Positions 1 through 7,052 are shown, counted from the stretch's first letter. The stretch is DNA of 8,636 bases from Prolixibacteraceae bacterium (GCA_003450125.1 DMFR01000315.1:1146-9781); one strand, 5' to 3'. A program made the numbers and translations. Notes: a model not told the origin generated them from the letters alone.

Positions 1-279
1 GTTGGCCTTTTTTGACTTGAAGAAAGACCCGTGACCGCAATCGTGAAAGATGATAAATGTCCTGACCAGAAAACCAGAGGTGATAAGGATTAGAAAAAGC
101 GTGAGCAGGTATGAAACTTGTAAACTTTGAACCATTAAATACCACAATATAAAGGTGGGTATCACTGAATTACAGATTTGCCAGATGCTTTTACGTAAAT
201 CGGGCTGGTTATATTTCATAATTACCTTTTGCCATGACCGGTCATTGGCTTGAGCTTGATTATTTATGGATGTTTCCAT
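1..279 (-). CDS. Membrane fatty acid desaturase, N-terminal part (cut by the left edge)
   Basis: Reading the minus strand from the ATG at 279 gives 93 codons with no stop up to the window edge. Residues about 38-78 are hydrophobic and suggest one or two membrane helices (IPTFILWYLMV, then SYLLTLFLILITSGFLV). They are followed by HDCGHGSFF at residues 79-87. HxxxH with this spacing right after a membrane helix is the first histidine box of the type 1 membrane fatty acid desaturases, di-iron enzymes that insert cis double bonds into acyl chains of membrane lipids. HDCGH is the form common in delta-12/omega-6-type members. The later histidine boxes lie outside the window, so the regiospecificity cannot be judged. 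There is no Shine-Dalgarno sequence, as usual in Bacteroidota. The next gene upstream on the same strand is a membrane-bound LytTR regulator. A carotene ketolase or hydroxylase-like member of the same superfamily is a less likely alternative. Confidence 0.88.
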   Translation of the reverse strand, partial: METSINNQAQANDRSWQKVIMKYNQPDLRKSIWQICNSVIPTFILWYLMVQSLQVSYLLTLFLILITSGFLVRTFIIFHDCGHGSFFKSKKAN

Positions 280-550
280 GGTACTTGAAATTTGAAATGT
301 TATTAATTGTACTTTCCTTTTGTCATTAAATCCATCACCGCCAATTAATCAGGATAACAGCCGGTTGGTTGTTACCCAAACACTTTTTAGGAATGAGATT
401 TCAATATAGAATTTTAGATCGGATACAAAGAAAATACACTTTTATTACCGAGAAAAATGGAAGGGATAAAGAGGACGTATTTGGTGGTGAAAGCGGTTTG
501 TTTGTGGTAAATACCAAATAGATATGGCCAATGGCTTTCACCCCTGAAGG
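280..550. other. Spacer between LytTR regulator gene and desaturase gene
   Basis: These 271 bases contain no convincing reading frame. They hold the 3' flank of the regulator gene and the presumed 5' control region of the desaturase, both transcribed on the minus strand. No clean TAnnTTTG element was found on the minus strand. A nested inverted repeat at 486-542 is described separately. The length is enough for an independent desaturase promoter, so co-transcription with the regulator is possible but not required. Confidence 0.5.
486..542. repeat. Nested inverted repeat downstream of the LytTR gene
   Basis: GGTGAAAGC at 486-494 is perfectly complementary to GCTTTCACC at 534-542, a 9-bp stem closing a 39-base loop. 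Inside the loop is a shorter palindrome, TGGTAAATACCA, at 505-516. The element starts 8 bases past the stop codon of the regulator gene. It lacks a T-run on the minus-strand side, so it is not a canonical intrinsic terminator. It could be a mRNA 3'-end structure or a protein-binding site. Confidence 0.4.
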
Positions 551-1393
551 TTAAATGGCTTCTTTTAGTTTGAGTAAATATTGCCTGGAGACGGGAATGA
601 GTTCTTCTGATCCTTTTATGGTCAACCAGTAATTGCTGAATTTTCTGTTTAGTTTTTCAATGTAATACGTATTGACGATACAGATCCGATGGCAACGGAT
701 AAAATTGGGGTATGGCTTCAGCTGTTGTTCAATGTTCTTTAAAGTACTTCTAATTAATTTTTTCCTCAACTGTTTGTTGTCCATAAATCCAATTTCCACA
801 TAGTTATCTGCCGATTTAATAAGGGCAACTGCTGATATCAGCAGATTTAGATTCTCCGTACTATTCTCCGATACAAACTCGATGGATTTATGCAGATAAT
901 CATCCTGGAATTTTTTAATGGGCTCCTGAAGGATTTCTTTTCTGATGGATAACAATTCGATCTTTTGCTTTAAGTCTTTCAGTTCATCAGCAATCCCTAA
1001 AGCCACGGGAGGGAAAAAACAAATTACAACAATTTTAAACATGGTATAAAACGAGATATTTACAGAACCCACATAGCGTAAGTAAAATGCGAATGCCACG
1101 GAACTCAAAACCAGGATAATACCTCCACCCAAATAGGAGAGGAAGACAAGCTCCTGGGGCGTGGGATCCTCGTATTTGATAATCCACAAAAAAGCTGCCC
1201 GTGTCAAGGCCATAAACACAAAGACGATGGCTCCCAATCCGGCTACAATCAATAACCGATTGTTGAAATCGAATTGGTCGAGCGGGAAGGGTTGAAAGAA
1301 TAGCACAAACACAAATACCCCAAAACTGATACTCAGGAAAAGCTTCCGGTCCTCCTTGATAAGAAATAATATTTGCTCCAGTTTTTTATTCAT
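551..1393 (-). CDS. Membrane-anchored LytTR-family transcriptional regulator
   Basis: This 280-residue protein has four predicted membrane helices (about residues 17-36, 46-71, 82-106 and 115-134). A charged, helix-prone linker follows (135-165), then a C-terminal LytTR DNA-binding domain (about 183-280). Family-typical LytTR stretches are IKSADNYVEI (192-201), FIRCHRICIVN (231-241) and IPVSRQY (266-272). No receiver domain and no kinase domain is present, so it looks like a one-component regulator whose membrane part could sense a signal directly. Membrane-bound LytTR proteins of this layout are common in Bacteroidota, and most have no known ligand. The ATG at 1393 was chosen. An in-frame TTG two codons upstream would add only two residues. 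It is divergent from the CotH-type gene and lies upstream of a fatty acid desaturase on the same strand. Either could be a target, but the sequence does not prove it. Confidence 0.88.
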   Translation of the reverse strand: MNKKLEQILFLIKEDRKLFLSISFGVFVFVLFFQPFPLDQFDFNNRLLIVAGLGAIVFVFMALTRAAFLWIIKYEDPTPQELVFLSYLGGGIILVLSSVAFAFYLRYVGSVNISFYTMFKIVVICFFPPVALGIADELKDLKQKIELLSIRKEILQEPIKKFQDDYLHKSIEFVSENSTENLNLLISAVALIKSADNYVEIGFMDNKQLRKKLIRSTLKNIEQQLKPYPNFIRCHRICIVNTYYIEKLNRKFSNYWLTIKGSEELIPVSRQYLLKLKEAI

Positions 1394-1399
1394 AATCAA

Positions 1400-1675
1400 T
1401 TAAGTGAGTCAAAAACAGTTTATAGCACAAAAGGTTGTGGACTTTACGATAATTCGACAGATTTGGTTAATATTTCTGAAGGTTTTCCTCTGGTTTATAA
1501 GCAAGATATTTATGTTTTTACAGCCCGATATTATCAATCATTTACTTTTTTGAAGCTGTTTCAACAAATCTTTCATTGATACTTTTATTCAACCATTTTT
1601 AGTTTGGGGTACCAATCTTTCCATCCGATTTGCTAATTTTGTAACGACTATGCTAAAACTAATATTCCGCTGATT
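1400..1675. other. Divergent promoter region between LytTR and CotH-type genes
   Basis: These 276 bases separate two divergently transcribed genes and should hold both promoters. The plus-strand side contains a good -7 element at 1634-1641. On the minus-strand side no clear promoter was seen. A small frame starting inside the regulator gene and ending at 1579 encodes no recognisable protein and is not accepted as a gene. Confidence 0.5.
1629..1641 (+). promoter_or_regulatory. Candidate Bacteroidota-type promoter -7 element for the CotH-type gene
   Basis: TAATTTTG at 1634-1641 matches the Bacteroidota -7 consensus TAnnTTTG exactly and lies 34 bases before the ATG, giving a short leader. The nearest TTTG-like upstream element (1603-1606) is 27 bases away, longer than the usual spacing of roughly 19-21, so the -33 part is weak. 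The preceding bases TTTGC at 1629-1633 recur just before the element upstream of the HAD gene. Confidence 0.45.
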
Positions 1676-4600
1676 ATGAAGTTCTTCTTTTTGGCCATTT
1701 GTATGGCTTTTACTGCCTTGTTTTCTACTGCCCAACCATTCCGAATCAATGAAGTCATGAGCTCAAACGGAGGGGTGATCACCGATATGGATGGTGATAC
1801 TTCGGACTGGATCGAACTCTTCAATTCAGGGACTACAGCCGTCAACCTGAATGGCTTTGGTCTGTCGGATAAAAAGGATCAGCCATTTGAATGGATATTT
1901 CCCGATTACAAGGTAAGTCCAGGTGAATACCTACTGGTCTTTGCCTCAGGAAAAGATCGCAGGATAGCCCCTGTGAACTGGAATACCATCATTTCCAGTG
2001 GAGATGATTGGAAATACCTGGTTCCTGTAGCTGAGCCCACTGACAACTGGCGAATCAGCAGTTTCGATGATAGCAGCTGGAAAACGGGTAAAAGTGGTTT
2101 TGGCATGGCCGATAACGATGATGCTACCATAGTTACAGTGAATAAATCAATCTTCCTGCGTAAAAAATTCAACATAGATAACGCCGCATCTGTCAGACAA
2201 TTAATCCTGCATATGGATTATGACGATGGTTTTGTAGCCTACCTGAACGGGGTGGAAATTGCCCGTGCACAAATGGTAGGAAGAGGCGATTTGCCAAGAT
2301 TTGATATACAGGCTTCAGGCCAGCATGAGGCTTTGATGTACCAGGGAATAGCTCCTGAAAAGTTCGTAATTGCCAATCCGGCTCTTGTATTAAAAACAGG
2401 CGAAAATATATTGTCCATACAGGTACACAATGTTGATTTAACTTCTTCAGATTTGTCAGCGATACCTTTCTTGTCTGTAGAAACTACTGAAAAAGCACTG
2501 GCCCCAAGGATTGTTTCTGTTTTAGCACTCGGAAATCAGGAATTTCATACCAACTTTAAATTGGATGCTGACGGAGAATCGCTCTATCTGACCAATCCTT
2601 TGGGCACCATGACCGATAGTGTCAGGATAGGTGCCTTAAAGATCAATTACTCCTATGGCCGTTCTTCGAAAGATGCAGCCCAATGGGTTATTTATAGTAC
2701 TTCAACTCCGGGAATAATCAATTCAGGAGAAGAGCTATCGGGAGAAATGACAGGGAAACCTGTTTTTAGTTATCCGGGCGGAGTTTATCCGGCCAGCATG
2801 AAAGTGTCTATCAGTGCACCCATTAAGGGAGATACGATATATTATACCACCGACGGTTCGGTTCCTACAGCATCATCATTGAAGGTAGTTGGTGAAATCA
2901 ATATTCCAACTTCCAAAGTTTTAAAGGCAAGAATTATTAAGGCAGGCATGGTACCGGGCGAAATTGTTACCAATTCATATCTCATTTATGGGAACAGCAA
3001 AATGCCTGTTGTTTCTATTTCCATGAATCCTAATGATTTGTGGGATTATAATACCGGAATTTATGTGGATGGTCCCAACTGGACAGCTGATAATCCTCAT
3101 TTTGGGGCTAATTACTGGCAGGACTGGGAAAGAGCCTGTCATTTTGAATTGATGGAAACTACCGGTAATAAAGTGATTGATGTGGATGCGGGAATCAAAA
3201 TATTTGGCAACTGGTCAAGGGCCAACCCCCAGAAGTCATTGGCTTTTTATTGCAAGAAAGCGTATGGGTATGATGAGATGAATTATAAAATATTCAACGA
3301 TAGGCCCTATGATAAGTTTAAAAATGTTGTTTTGCGTAATTCAGGAAATGACTGGAACAATTCGATGTTCAGGGATGGATTAATGTCTGGACTAACTTAT
3401 GGGTTGAATTTTGACCAGCAGGCTTTTCGTCCTGCAACTATTTTCCTGAACGGCGAATACTGGGGTATCCAGAACATACGTGAAAAGATCAACGAACACA
3501 TGATCGCTCAGCACCACAGCGATGTGGATGAAAATAATATTACCATGCTTGAAAACGATGGAACTGTAATCGTTGGAAGTGACACTGATTACAGAACCAT
3601 GATGAGTTTTCTGGCTAGCAATAGCCTTGCTAACCAGACCAATTACACTAAAATGTTGGGATGGATTGATGTCAACAGTTTTATTGACTATTTTTCTTCG
3701 CAGATTTACTGTAGAAATGGTGACTGGCCTGGAAATAATATCCGCTTCTGGAAAACCAATGATTTGACAGGCCGGTGGAGATGGATCATGTACGATACCG
3801 ATGCCATTATGAACCTTTGGGGAGGATCGGTCACTGACAATTCGCTTGCAGCTGCAACAGACCCCAATGGGCCAGGTTGGCCCAATCCGCCATGGTCAAC
3901 ATTGATACTAAGAAAACTGTTGGAAAATACAGGGTTCCGTAACCAATTTGTGAATCGTTTTGCTGATTTGCTTAACTCTAATTTTCTTGCTGATCGGGTG
4001 AACAAAGCCATAGACCAAAAACGTGATGCCATAACGGATGAGATTGCCCAACACTTATTAAAATGGAATGGCGGTTCAAAAACCAATTGGCTTAACAATG
4101 TTCAGCAAATGAAAAATTTTGCCACTGCACGTCCATCCTATGTGTTTGGTCATATAAAGGGAAAATTCACTTTTCAGAATCAGCAAATCATTACTGCACA
4201 GGCAGACTCCATGCAGGGTTTGATACAATTGAATTCACTTAAATTGTCCAATTTCCCGTGGAAAGGTTCTTATTTTCCCGATGTGCCCATTACATTGACT
4301 GCACTTCCAAAAGTGGGTTATAAATTTGTCAAATGGACAGGAATTACTACAGGAAGCGATTTGGCAACGGTAAAAGTAGTTCCACAAGGCAATATGGTTT
4401 TAACAGCCGTATTTGAAAAGGACGGAAATCACTACCAGGATATCGTGATCAACGAAATCAGCTTTAACAATGCTGCTACAGCCGATCCGGGTGACTGGAT
4501 CGAGTTGACCAACACAGGCCAGTATGATATTGATATTTCAGGATGGAAAGTCACGGATTCAGATCCCAATCATCAGTATATTTTTGCAGCCAGTACCATA

Positions 4601-5227
4601 CTTAAGGCCAACGAATATGTTGTGGTATCCAGCGACCTGATAAAGTTTAACAGTGTATTTACAGGAGTTAAAAATCTATACGGACCTTTCAATTTCGGCC
4701 TTAGCAGTACCCTTGATGCTGTCAGATTATATTCACGCGAAGAACAATTGGTGGATGAGGTAAACTATACGAATATCAGTCCCTGGCCTACTTCATCCTT
4801 TGATGAACTTTGGTCGCTTGAACTGACCAATCCGACATTGGATAACAATTCGGGGGCCAACTGGGTACTTTCAATAAAAAACGGAACTCCAGGATCGCGC
4901 AATACGCCTTATATAGTGGCTGCTGTTGATAATTTGCCCGCTGCTACCAACTCCTCTGTATTGATGCAGAATTACCCCAACCCTTTTAATGAAGGAACTT
5001 ATATTGAATTTAAATTGCCTCAGCCAGGAGAATACAGGATTTCAATTCTTGATGTCAATGGACGTATTCTCAGGATACTGAAAGGTGAGGATCAAATGGC
5101 AACCGATCAAACCATTTATTGGGATGGGAAGGATGATTCAGGGAGAGCCGTTATTACAGGCGTTTATTTCTACCGACTCGAAGCTGCCGGATTGAGAGAA
5201 ATGAAACAAATGGTGAAAATGAAGTAG
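1676..5227 (+). CDS. Secreted multidomain CotH kinase-like protein with T9SS sorting domain
   Basis: This 1183-residue mosaic begins with a signal peptide (residues 1-20, cleavage after FSTAQ). The modules in order are: lamin-tail domain (about 22-95, INEVMSSN and DWIELFN); galactose-binding-like sandwich (about 100-270, MDYDDGFVAYLNGVEIA); a partial second lamin-tail-like segment (about 278-350); chitobiase/hexosaminidase C-terminal-type domain (about 360-437, IYYTTDGSVPT); CotH kinase-like domain (about 443-825); InlB-like repeat (about 845-915, GYKFVKWTG); another lamin-tail domain (about 920-1085); and a T9SS type A sorting tail (about 1093-1183, QNYPNPFN to GVYFYRLEA). In the CotH domain EYWGIQNIREKIN (594-606), NGDWPGNN (681-688) and YDTDA (706-710) are typical, and the aspartates could be the catalytic and metal-binding ones. 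Bacillus CotH phosphorylates spore-coat proteins. The role of Bacteroidota members is unknown. The protein should be exported by Sec and then T9SS to the surface or medium. It is monocistronic, with a terminator directly downstream. Confidence 0.92.
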   Translation: MKFFFLAICMAFTALFSTAQPFRINEVMSSNGGVITDMDGDTSDWIELFNSGTTAVNLNGFGLSDKKDQPFEWIFPDYKVSPGEYLLVFASGKDRRIAPVNWNTIISSGDDWKYLVPVAEPTDNWRISSFDDSSWKTGKSGFGMADNDDATIVTVNKSIFLRKKFNIDNAASVRQLILHMDYDDGFVAYLNGVEIARAQMVGRGDLPRFDIQASGQHEALMYQGIAPEKFVIANPALVLKTGENILSIQVHNVDLTSSDLSAIPFLSVETTEKALAPRIVSVLALGNQEFHTNFKLDADGESLYLTNPLGTMTDSVRIGALKINYSYGRSSKDAAQWVIYSTSTPGIINSGEELSGEMTGKPVFSYPGGVYPASMKVSISAPIKGDTIYYTTDGSVPTASSLKVVGEINIPTSKVLKARIIKAGMVPGEIVTNSYLIYGNSKMPVVSISMNPNDLWDYNTGIYVDGPNWTADNPHFGANYWQDWERACHFELMETTGNKVIDVDAGIKIFGNWSRANPQKSLAFYCKKAYGYDEMNYKIFNDRPYDKFKNVVLRNSGNDWNNSMFRDGLMSGLTYGLNFDQQAFRPATIFLNGEYWGIQNIREKINEHMIAQHHSDVDENNITMLENDGTVIVGSDTDYRTMMSFLASNSLANQTNYTKMLGWIDVNSFIDYFSSQIYCRNGDWPGNNIRFWKTNDLTGRWRWIMYDTDAIMNLWGGSVTDNSLAAATDPNGPGWPNPPWSTLILRKLLENTGFRNQFVNRFADLLNSNFLADRVNKAIDQKRDAITDEIAQHLLKWNGGSKTNWLNNVQQMKNFATARPSYVFGHIKGKFTFQNQQIITAQADSMQGLIQLNSLKLSNFPWKGSYFPDVPITLTALPKVGYKFVKWTGITTGSDLATVKVVPQGNMVLTAVFEKDGNHYQDIVINEISFNNAATADPGDWIELTNTGQYDIDISGWKVTDSDPNHQYIFAASTILKANEYVVVSSDLIKFNSVFTGVKNLYGPFNFGLSSTLDAVRLYSREEQLVDEVNYTNISPWPTSSFDELWSLELTNPTLDNNSGANWVLSIKNGTPGSRNTPYIVAAVDNLPAATNSSVLMQNYPNPFNEGTYIEFKLPQPGEYRISILDVNGRILRILKGEDQMATDQTIYWDGKDDSGRAVITGVYFYRLEAAGLREMKQMVKMK

Positions 5228-5242
5228 GAGAGGAGATAATCA

Positions 5243-5289
5243 GAAACAAAAAAAAGAGTGTTACGAAAGTGACACTCTTTTTTTGTTTC
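5243..5289 (+). terminator. Strong intrinsic terminator of the CotH-type gene
   Basis: GAGTGTTAC (5256-5264) pairs with GTGACACTC (5269-5277) as a 9-bp stem with one G-T pair, capped by a GAAA tetraloop (5265-5268). Seven Ts follow (5278-5284), and eight As precede the stem, extending pairing out to GAAAC/GTTTC. It starts 15 bases after the stop codon. The A-tract would let it work in both directions. Confidence 0.93.
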
Positions 5290-5660
5290 GATCAAGTCAG
5301 AATATCACCTGACCCTACTGTACTCCAACAATCAGTTGAAGCAAACATATTTTAGAAGAATCGGCGGTTTACTTAAGTAAAATAAATTGACTGAAATCTA
5401 TAACCTATTAACAGAAAGATCAGTAAAAATGGCATTATGAAGGATGGATGGGAATCATTTATTGTAGATAGTTATGTTTTTTAAATTTAATATTGAAGAT
5501 ATATTCTAACATCTATGATGCCGAAAACTGGGAACACAGATAATGATCGCAAAAGGGGTTTGTTGGCAAGTTTTGCCCCAAAGCCTCAGATTTCTAATTA
5601 AAATTCACGCTTGTCAATAGCAGGTAATGAATTTTATACCCGTCAATGGTTGCATTGAAT

Positions 5661-5672
5661 ATGTAATTACAT
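5661..5672. repeat. Perfect 12-bp palindrome
   Basis: ATGTAATTACAT is identical to its own reverse complement. Perfect palindromes of this length and base composition are typical of operators for dimeric regulators, but there is no gene start nearby and AT-rich palindromes arise by chance more easily. A binding site is only a possibility. Confidence 0.4.
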
Positions 5673-5745
5673 CTCTACAGCTATAGGGTCTAACCACTTG
5701 GCCGATGTGCCGATGATTCAAAAGGACCTTAGAATGGCTGTCTAC

Positions 5746-5800
5746 TACCCGGCTGGCAATTCTGGGTAAGCCTTGCAGGAAGGCAAATCAGGCGCCTGCA
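5746..5800. repeat. Cluster of adjacent and mutually exclusive hairpins
   Basis: Four pairings crowd into 55 bases. TACCCGG (5746-5752) pairs with CTGGGTA (5762-5768), including one G-T pair. GCCTT (5770-5774) pairs with AAGGC (5780-5784). TGCAGG (5774-5779) pairs with CCTGCA (5795-5800). CAGGCGCCTG (5789-5798) is a self-complementary 10-mer. The second and third cannot form together, an arrangement seen in attenuators and riboswitches. No known riboswitch family was recognised. Confidence 0.4.
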
Positions 5801-5865
5801 TCGATATTGTGTTTAGAACAACTTTGACATGAAGCATCCTTTGGGTGGTTAAATGTTTGAAATTA

Positions 5866-5938
5866 ACTGCTTTTTTAGGGACCCCGCAGCAAAGTTACAT
5901 CAGATAGTCAACTAGATGGGGCCGGATAAAAAAGCAGT
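5866..5938. repeat. Compound 73-base stem-loop with 12-bp perfect outer arms
   Basis: ACTGCTTTTTTA (5866-5877) is perfectly complementary to TAAAAAAGCAGT (5927-5938). Inside, GG and CCCC (5879-5880, 5882-5885) can pair with GGGG and CC (5918-5921, 5922-5923) around a bulged A, making the stem longer after a small internal loop. The layout fits a folded RNA better than a transposon end pair, since no target-site duplication was seen. A very small miniature element remains possible. Confidence 0.5.
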
Positions 5939-5944
5939 GACTGC

Positions 5945-5980
5945 AAAAACATTCACCTCCATCGAGGTGAGTATGTTTTT
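5945..5980 (+). terminator. Terminator-like hairpin with no gene in front of it
   Basis: AAAAACAT (5945-5952) plus TCACCTC (5953-5959) pair with GAGGTGA (5964-5970) plus ATGTTTTT (5973-5980). That is 15 base pairs around a CATC loop, with a two-base GT bulge. The flanking A and T tracts give intrinsic-terminator form on either strand. It sits about 650 bases beyond the previous terminator and 120 bases before the next gene. It would end either an unrecognised plus-strand small RNA or read-through into the downstream gene. Confidence 0.6.
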
Positions 5981-6099
5981 GAATCCGTTCGTCAGACGAT
6001 CATTTTTCGGGAAGCAACAACCCGGGCAAGAGATGACGCCTGACCTTATTAATACAACCTGAAATAGGGTTGAAAGAGTTTCACTTTAAAAACAATACC

Positions 6100-6882
6100 A
6101 TGAAAAGAACAATGTTTACCTTAATTTTTGCATTATTTTCCTACACCATTTTATTTGCCCAAGGAAATAAGCTTTTATCTGACTTTGAGAATGGCAAAGT
6201 CAATTTCACCGATTCAGTGGCCATCAATCCCAAAGGATCTATGGATACGGCCATTGTTGACAATCCTTTTATGACTGCAGAAAATATGAGCAGCAAGGTA
6301 TGGCAGTGGAAACGGGTTGATATGACTAAGCTTACTCCGGCAGGAGTTAACGAAATATGGGCTGGCTTTTATGCTAAGTTAAAAAATGAACTTCCTGCAG
6401 GATACAACCGTATTGAAGTTAAATATCTTAGAACCAACAATACCTCGCAATTGCGCATGAAAGCTGAAGGAGATGTTAACAAAGAAATCAATCCTGTTAC
6501 CCCTGCTTCAGCTACAAATACATGGGAAACCCTGGTGTTTGACCTGGCTGGAAACGGGATTGCAAACATTAAGATTTTGAGTTTCTTCCCCGATTATTAT
6601 GAACCGGTTGATCCTACTGCAGTCAGCTACATTGATGATATCATCGCTTATCAATATCCGACAGCGGTGGATCCAAATCTGCCCAATAAGGAAATCAAGG
6701 CATATTATTCAAATGGAGAAATCCGCCTTGAAAATTATGTAGGCCGTGTTAGTGTATTTGATATGATAGGTAGAAAAGTATTTGAAGGCGATGCTTTGGA
6801 GGGAAAGCTACGGGTAAATCTGGAGAAAGGCATTTATATCATCAGTACGACAGAGGGTAAGACGAAAATTTCATTGCAATAA
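6100..6882 (+). CDS. Secreted jelly-roll protein with C-terminal T9SS-type sorting domain
   Basis: This 260-residue protein has a signal peptide (residues 1-21, ending ILFAQ before GNKLL). A beta-rich module (about 27-187) follows, with DFENGKVNF, VDNPF, NMSSKVWQW, EIWAGFY and a closing YIDDIIAY. This pattern resembles the galactose-binding-like or carbohydrate-binding modules attached to secreted glycan-active enzymes of Bacteroidota. The last part (about 199-260, VSVFDMIGRKVFEG and KGIYIIS) matches the T9SS type A sorting domain, so the protein is expected on the surface or outside the cell. No catalytic domain is visible, so binding of glycan or surface material is an inference. The ATG at 6100 was preferred over an in-frame TTG at 6070 because it places the signal peptide at the N-terminus. 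A strong terminator follows. The long structured region upstream may control it. Confidence 0.85.
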   Translation: MKRTMFTLIFALFSYTILFAQGNKLLSDFENGKVNFTDSVAINPKGSMDTAIVDNPFMTAENMSSKVWQWKRVDMTKLTPAGVNEIWAGFYAKLKNELPAGYNRIEVKYLRTNNTSQLRMKAEGDVNKEINPVTPASATNTWETLVFDLAGNGIANIKILSFFPDYYEPVDPTAVSYIDDIIAYQYPTAVDPNLPNKEIKAYYSNGEIRLENYVGRVSVFDMIGRKVFEGDALEGKLRVNLEKGIYIISTTEGKTKISLQ

Positions 6883-6919
6883 TAGGTTCATTTCGCAGAT
6901 CAATTGCCATAAAGTAAAA

Positions 6920-6954
6920 GGATGGCTGGGTAAACTCAGCCATCCTTTTTTTTT
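6920..6954 (+). terminator. Strong intrinsic terminator of the jelly-roll protein gene
   Basis: GGATGGCTGGG (6920-6930) pairs with CTCAGCCATCC (6935-6945) as an 11-bp stem with one G-T pair and a TAAA loop. Nine Ts follow at 6946-6954. It begins 37 bases after the stop codon and isolates the gene from the phosphatase downstream. Confidence 0.93.
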
Positions 6955-7052
6955 GTATTTTCCGATACAGTACCCGAACAAGGATTTAAACTCCCTAGCA
7001 ATATGCCAGTAGGATGAACTTTCATTCTCAGGGGCAGTAAATCAAAGGGTAA

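Larger units (their letters stand above)
5290..6099. other. Long non-coding stretch rich in inverted repeats
   Basis: About 810 bases lie between the CotH-type terminator and the next gene. All frames are broken by frequent stops, at about the rate expected for AT-rich non-coding DNA, and no protein family was recognised. The first 370 bases (5290-5660) look featureless apart from small hairpins, such as GGCAAGTTTTGCC near 5577-5589. From 5661 onwards there are several stronger symmetric elements, annotated separately: a 12-bp palindrome, a cluster of competing hairpins, a 73-base compound stem-loop and a terminator-like hairpin. The stretch could contain a small RNA gene, a long structured leader for the downstream gene, or a decayed mobile element. 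The sequence alone does not decide between these. Confidence 0.55.

Noticed and set aside
1415..1423. ACAGTTTAT, an exact match to the LytTR half-site pattern, upstream of the regulator gene
   Set aside because: LytTR regulators bind two half-sites about 12-13 bases apart and no second good match was found at that spacing. One match to such a degenerate 9-mer in a spacer of this size is not surprising.
1373..1579. A 68-codon plus-strand frame in the divergent spacer
   Set aside because: It begins inside the regulator gene on the opposite strand, has no recognisable domain, signal or membrane segment, and occupies the place where the promoters must be.
5689..5769. A short frame (starting SNHLADVPMIQKDL) that reads like a protein fragment
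   Set aside because: It has no start codon, is only 26 codons long, and is flanked by stops. Other frames here contain stops at the chance rate. I could not link it to any family, so a pseudogene call is not supported.
5866..5938. The 12-bp inverted repeat as ends of a miniature transposable element
   Set aside because: The flanks (AATTA on the left, GACTG on the right) show no target-site duplication and 73 bases is very short. A folded RNA is the simpler reading, although a genome-wide copy count would be decisive.
5989..5999. TCGTCAGACGA, an 11-base palindrome upstream of the jelly-roll protein gene
   Set aside because: The arms are only 5 bases with a single central base. Without conservation data or a known regulator it is not distinguishable from chance.
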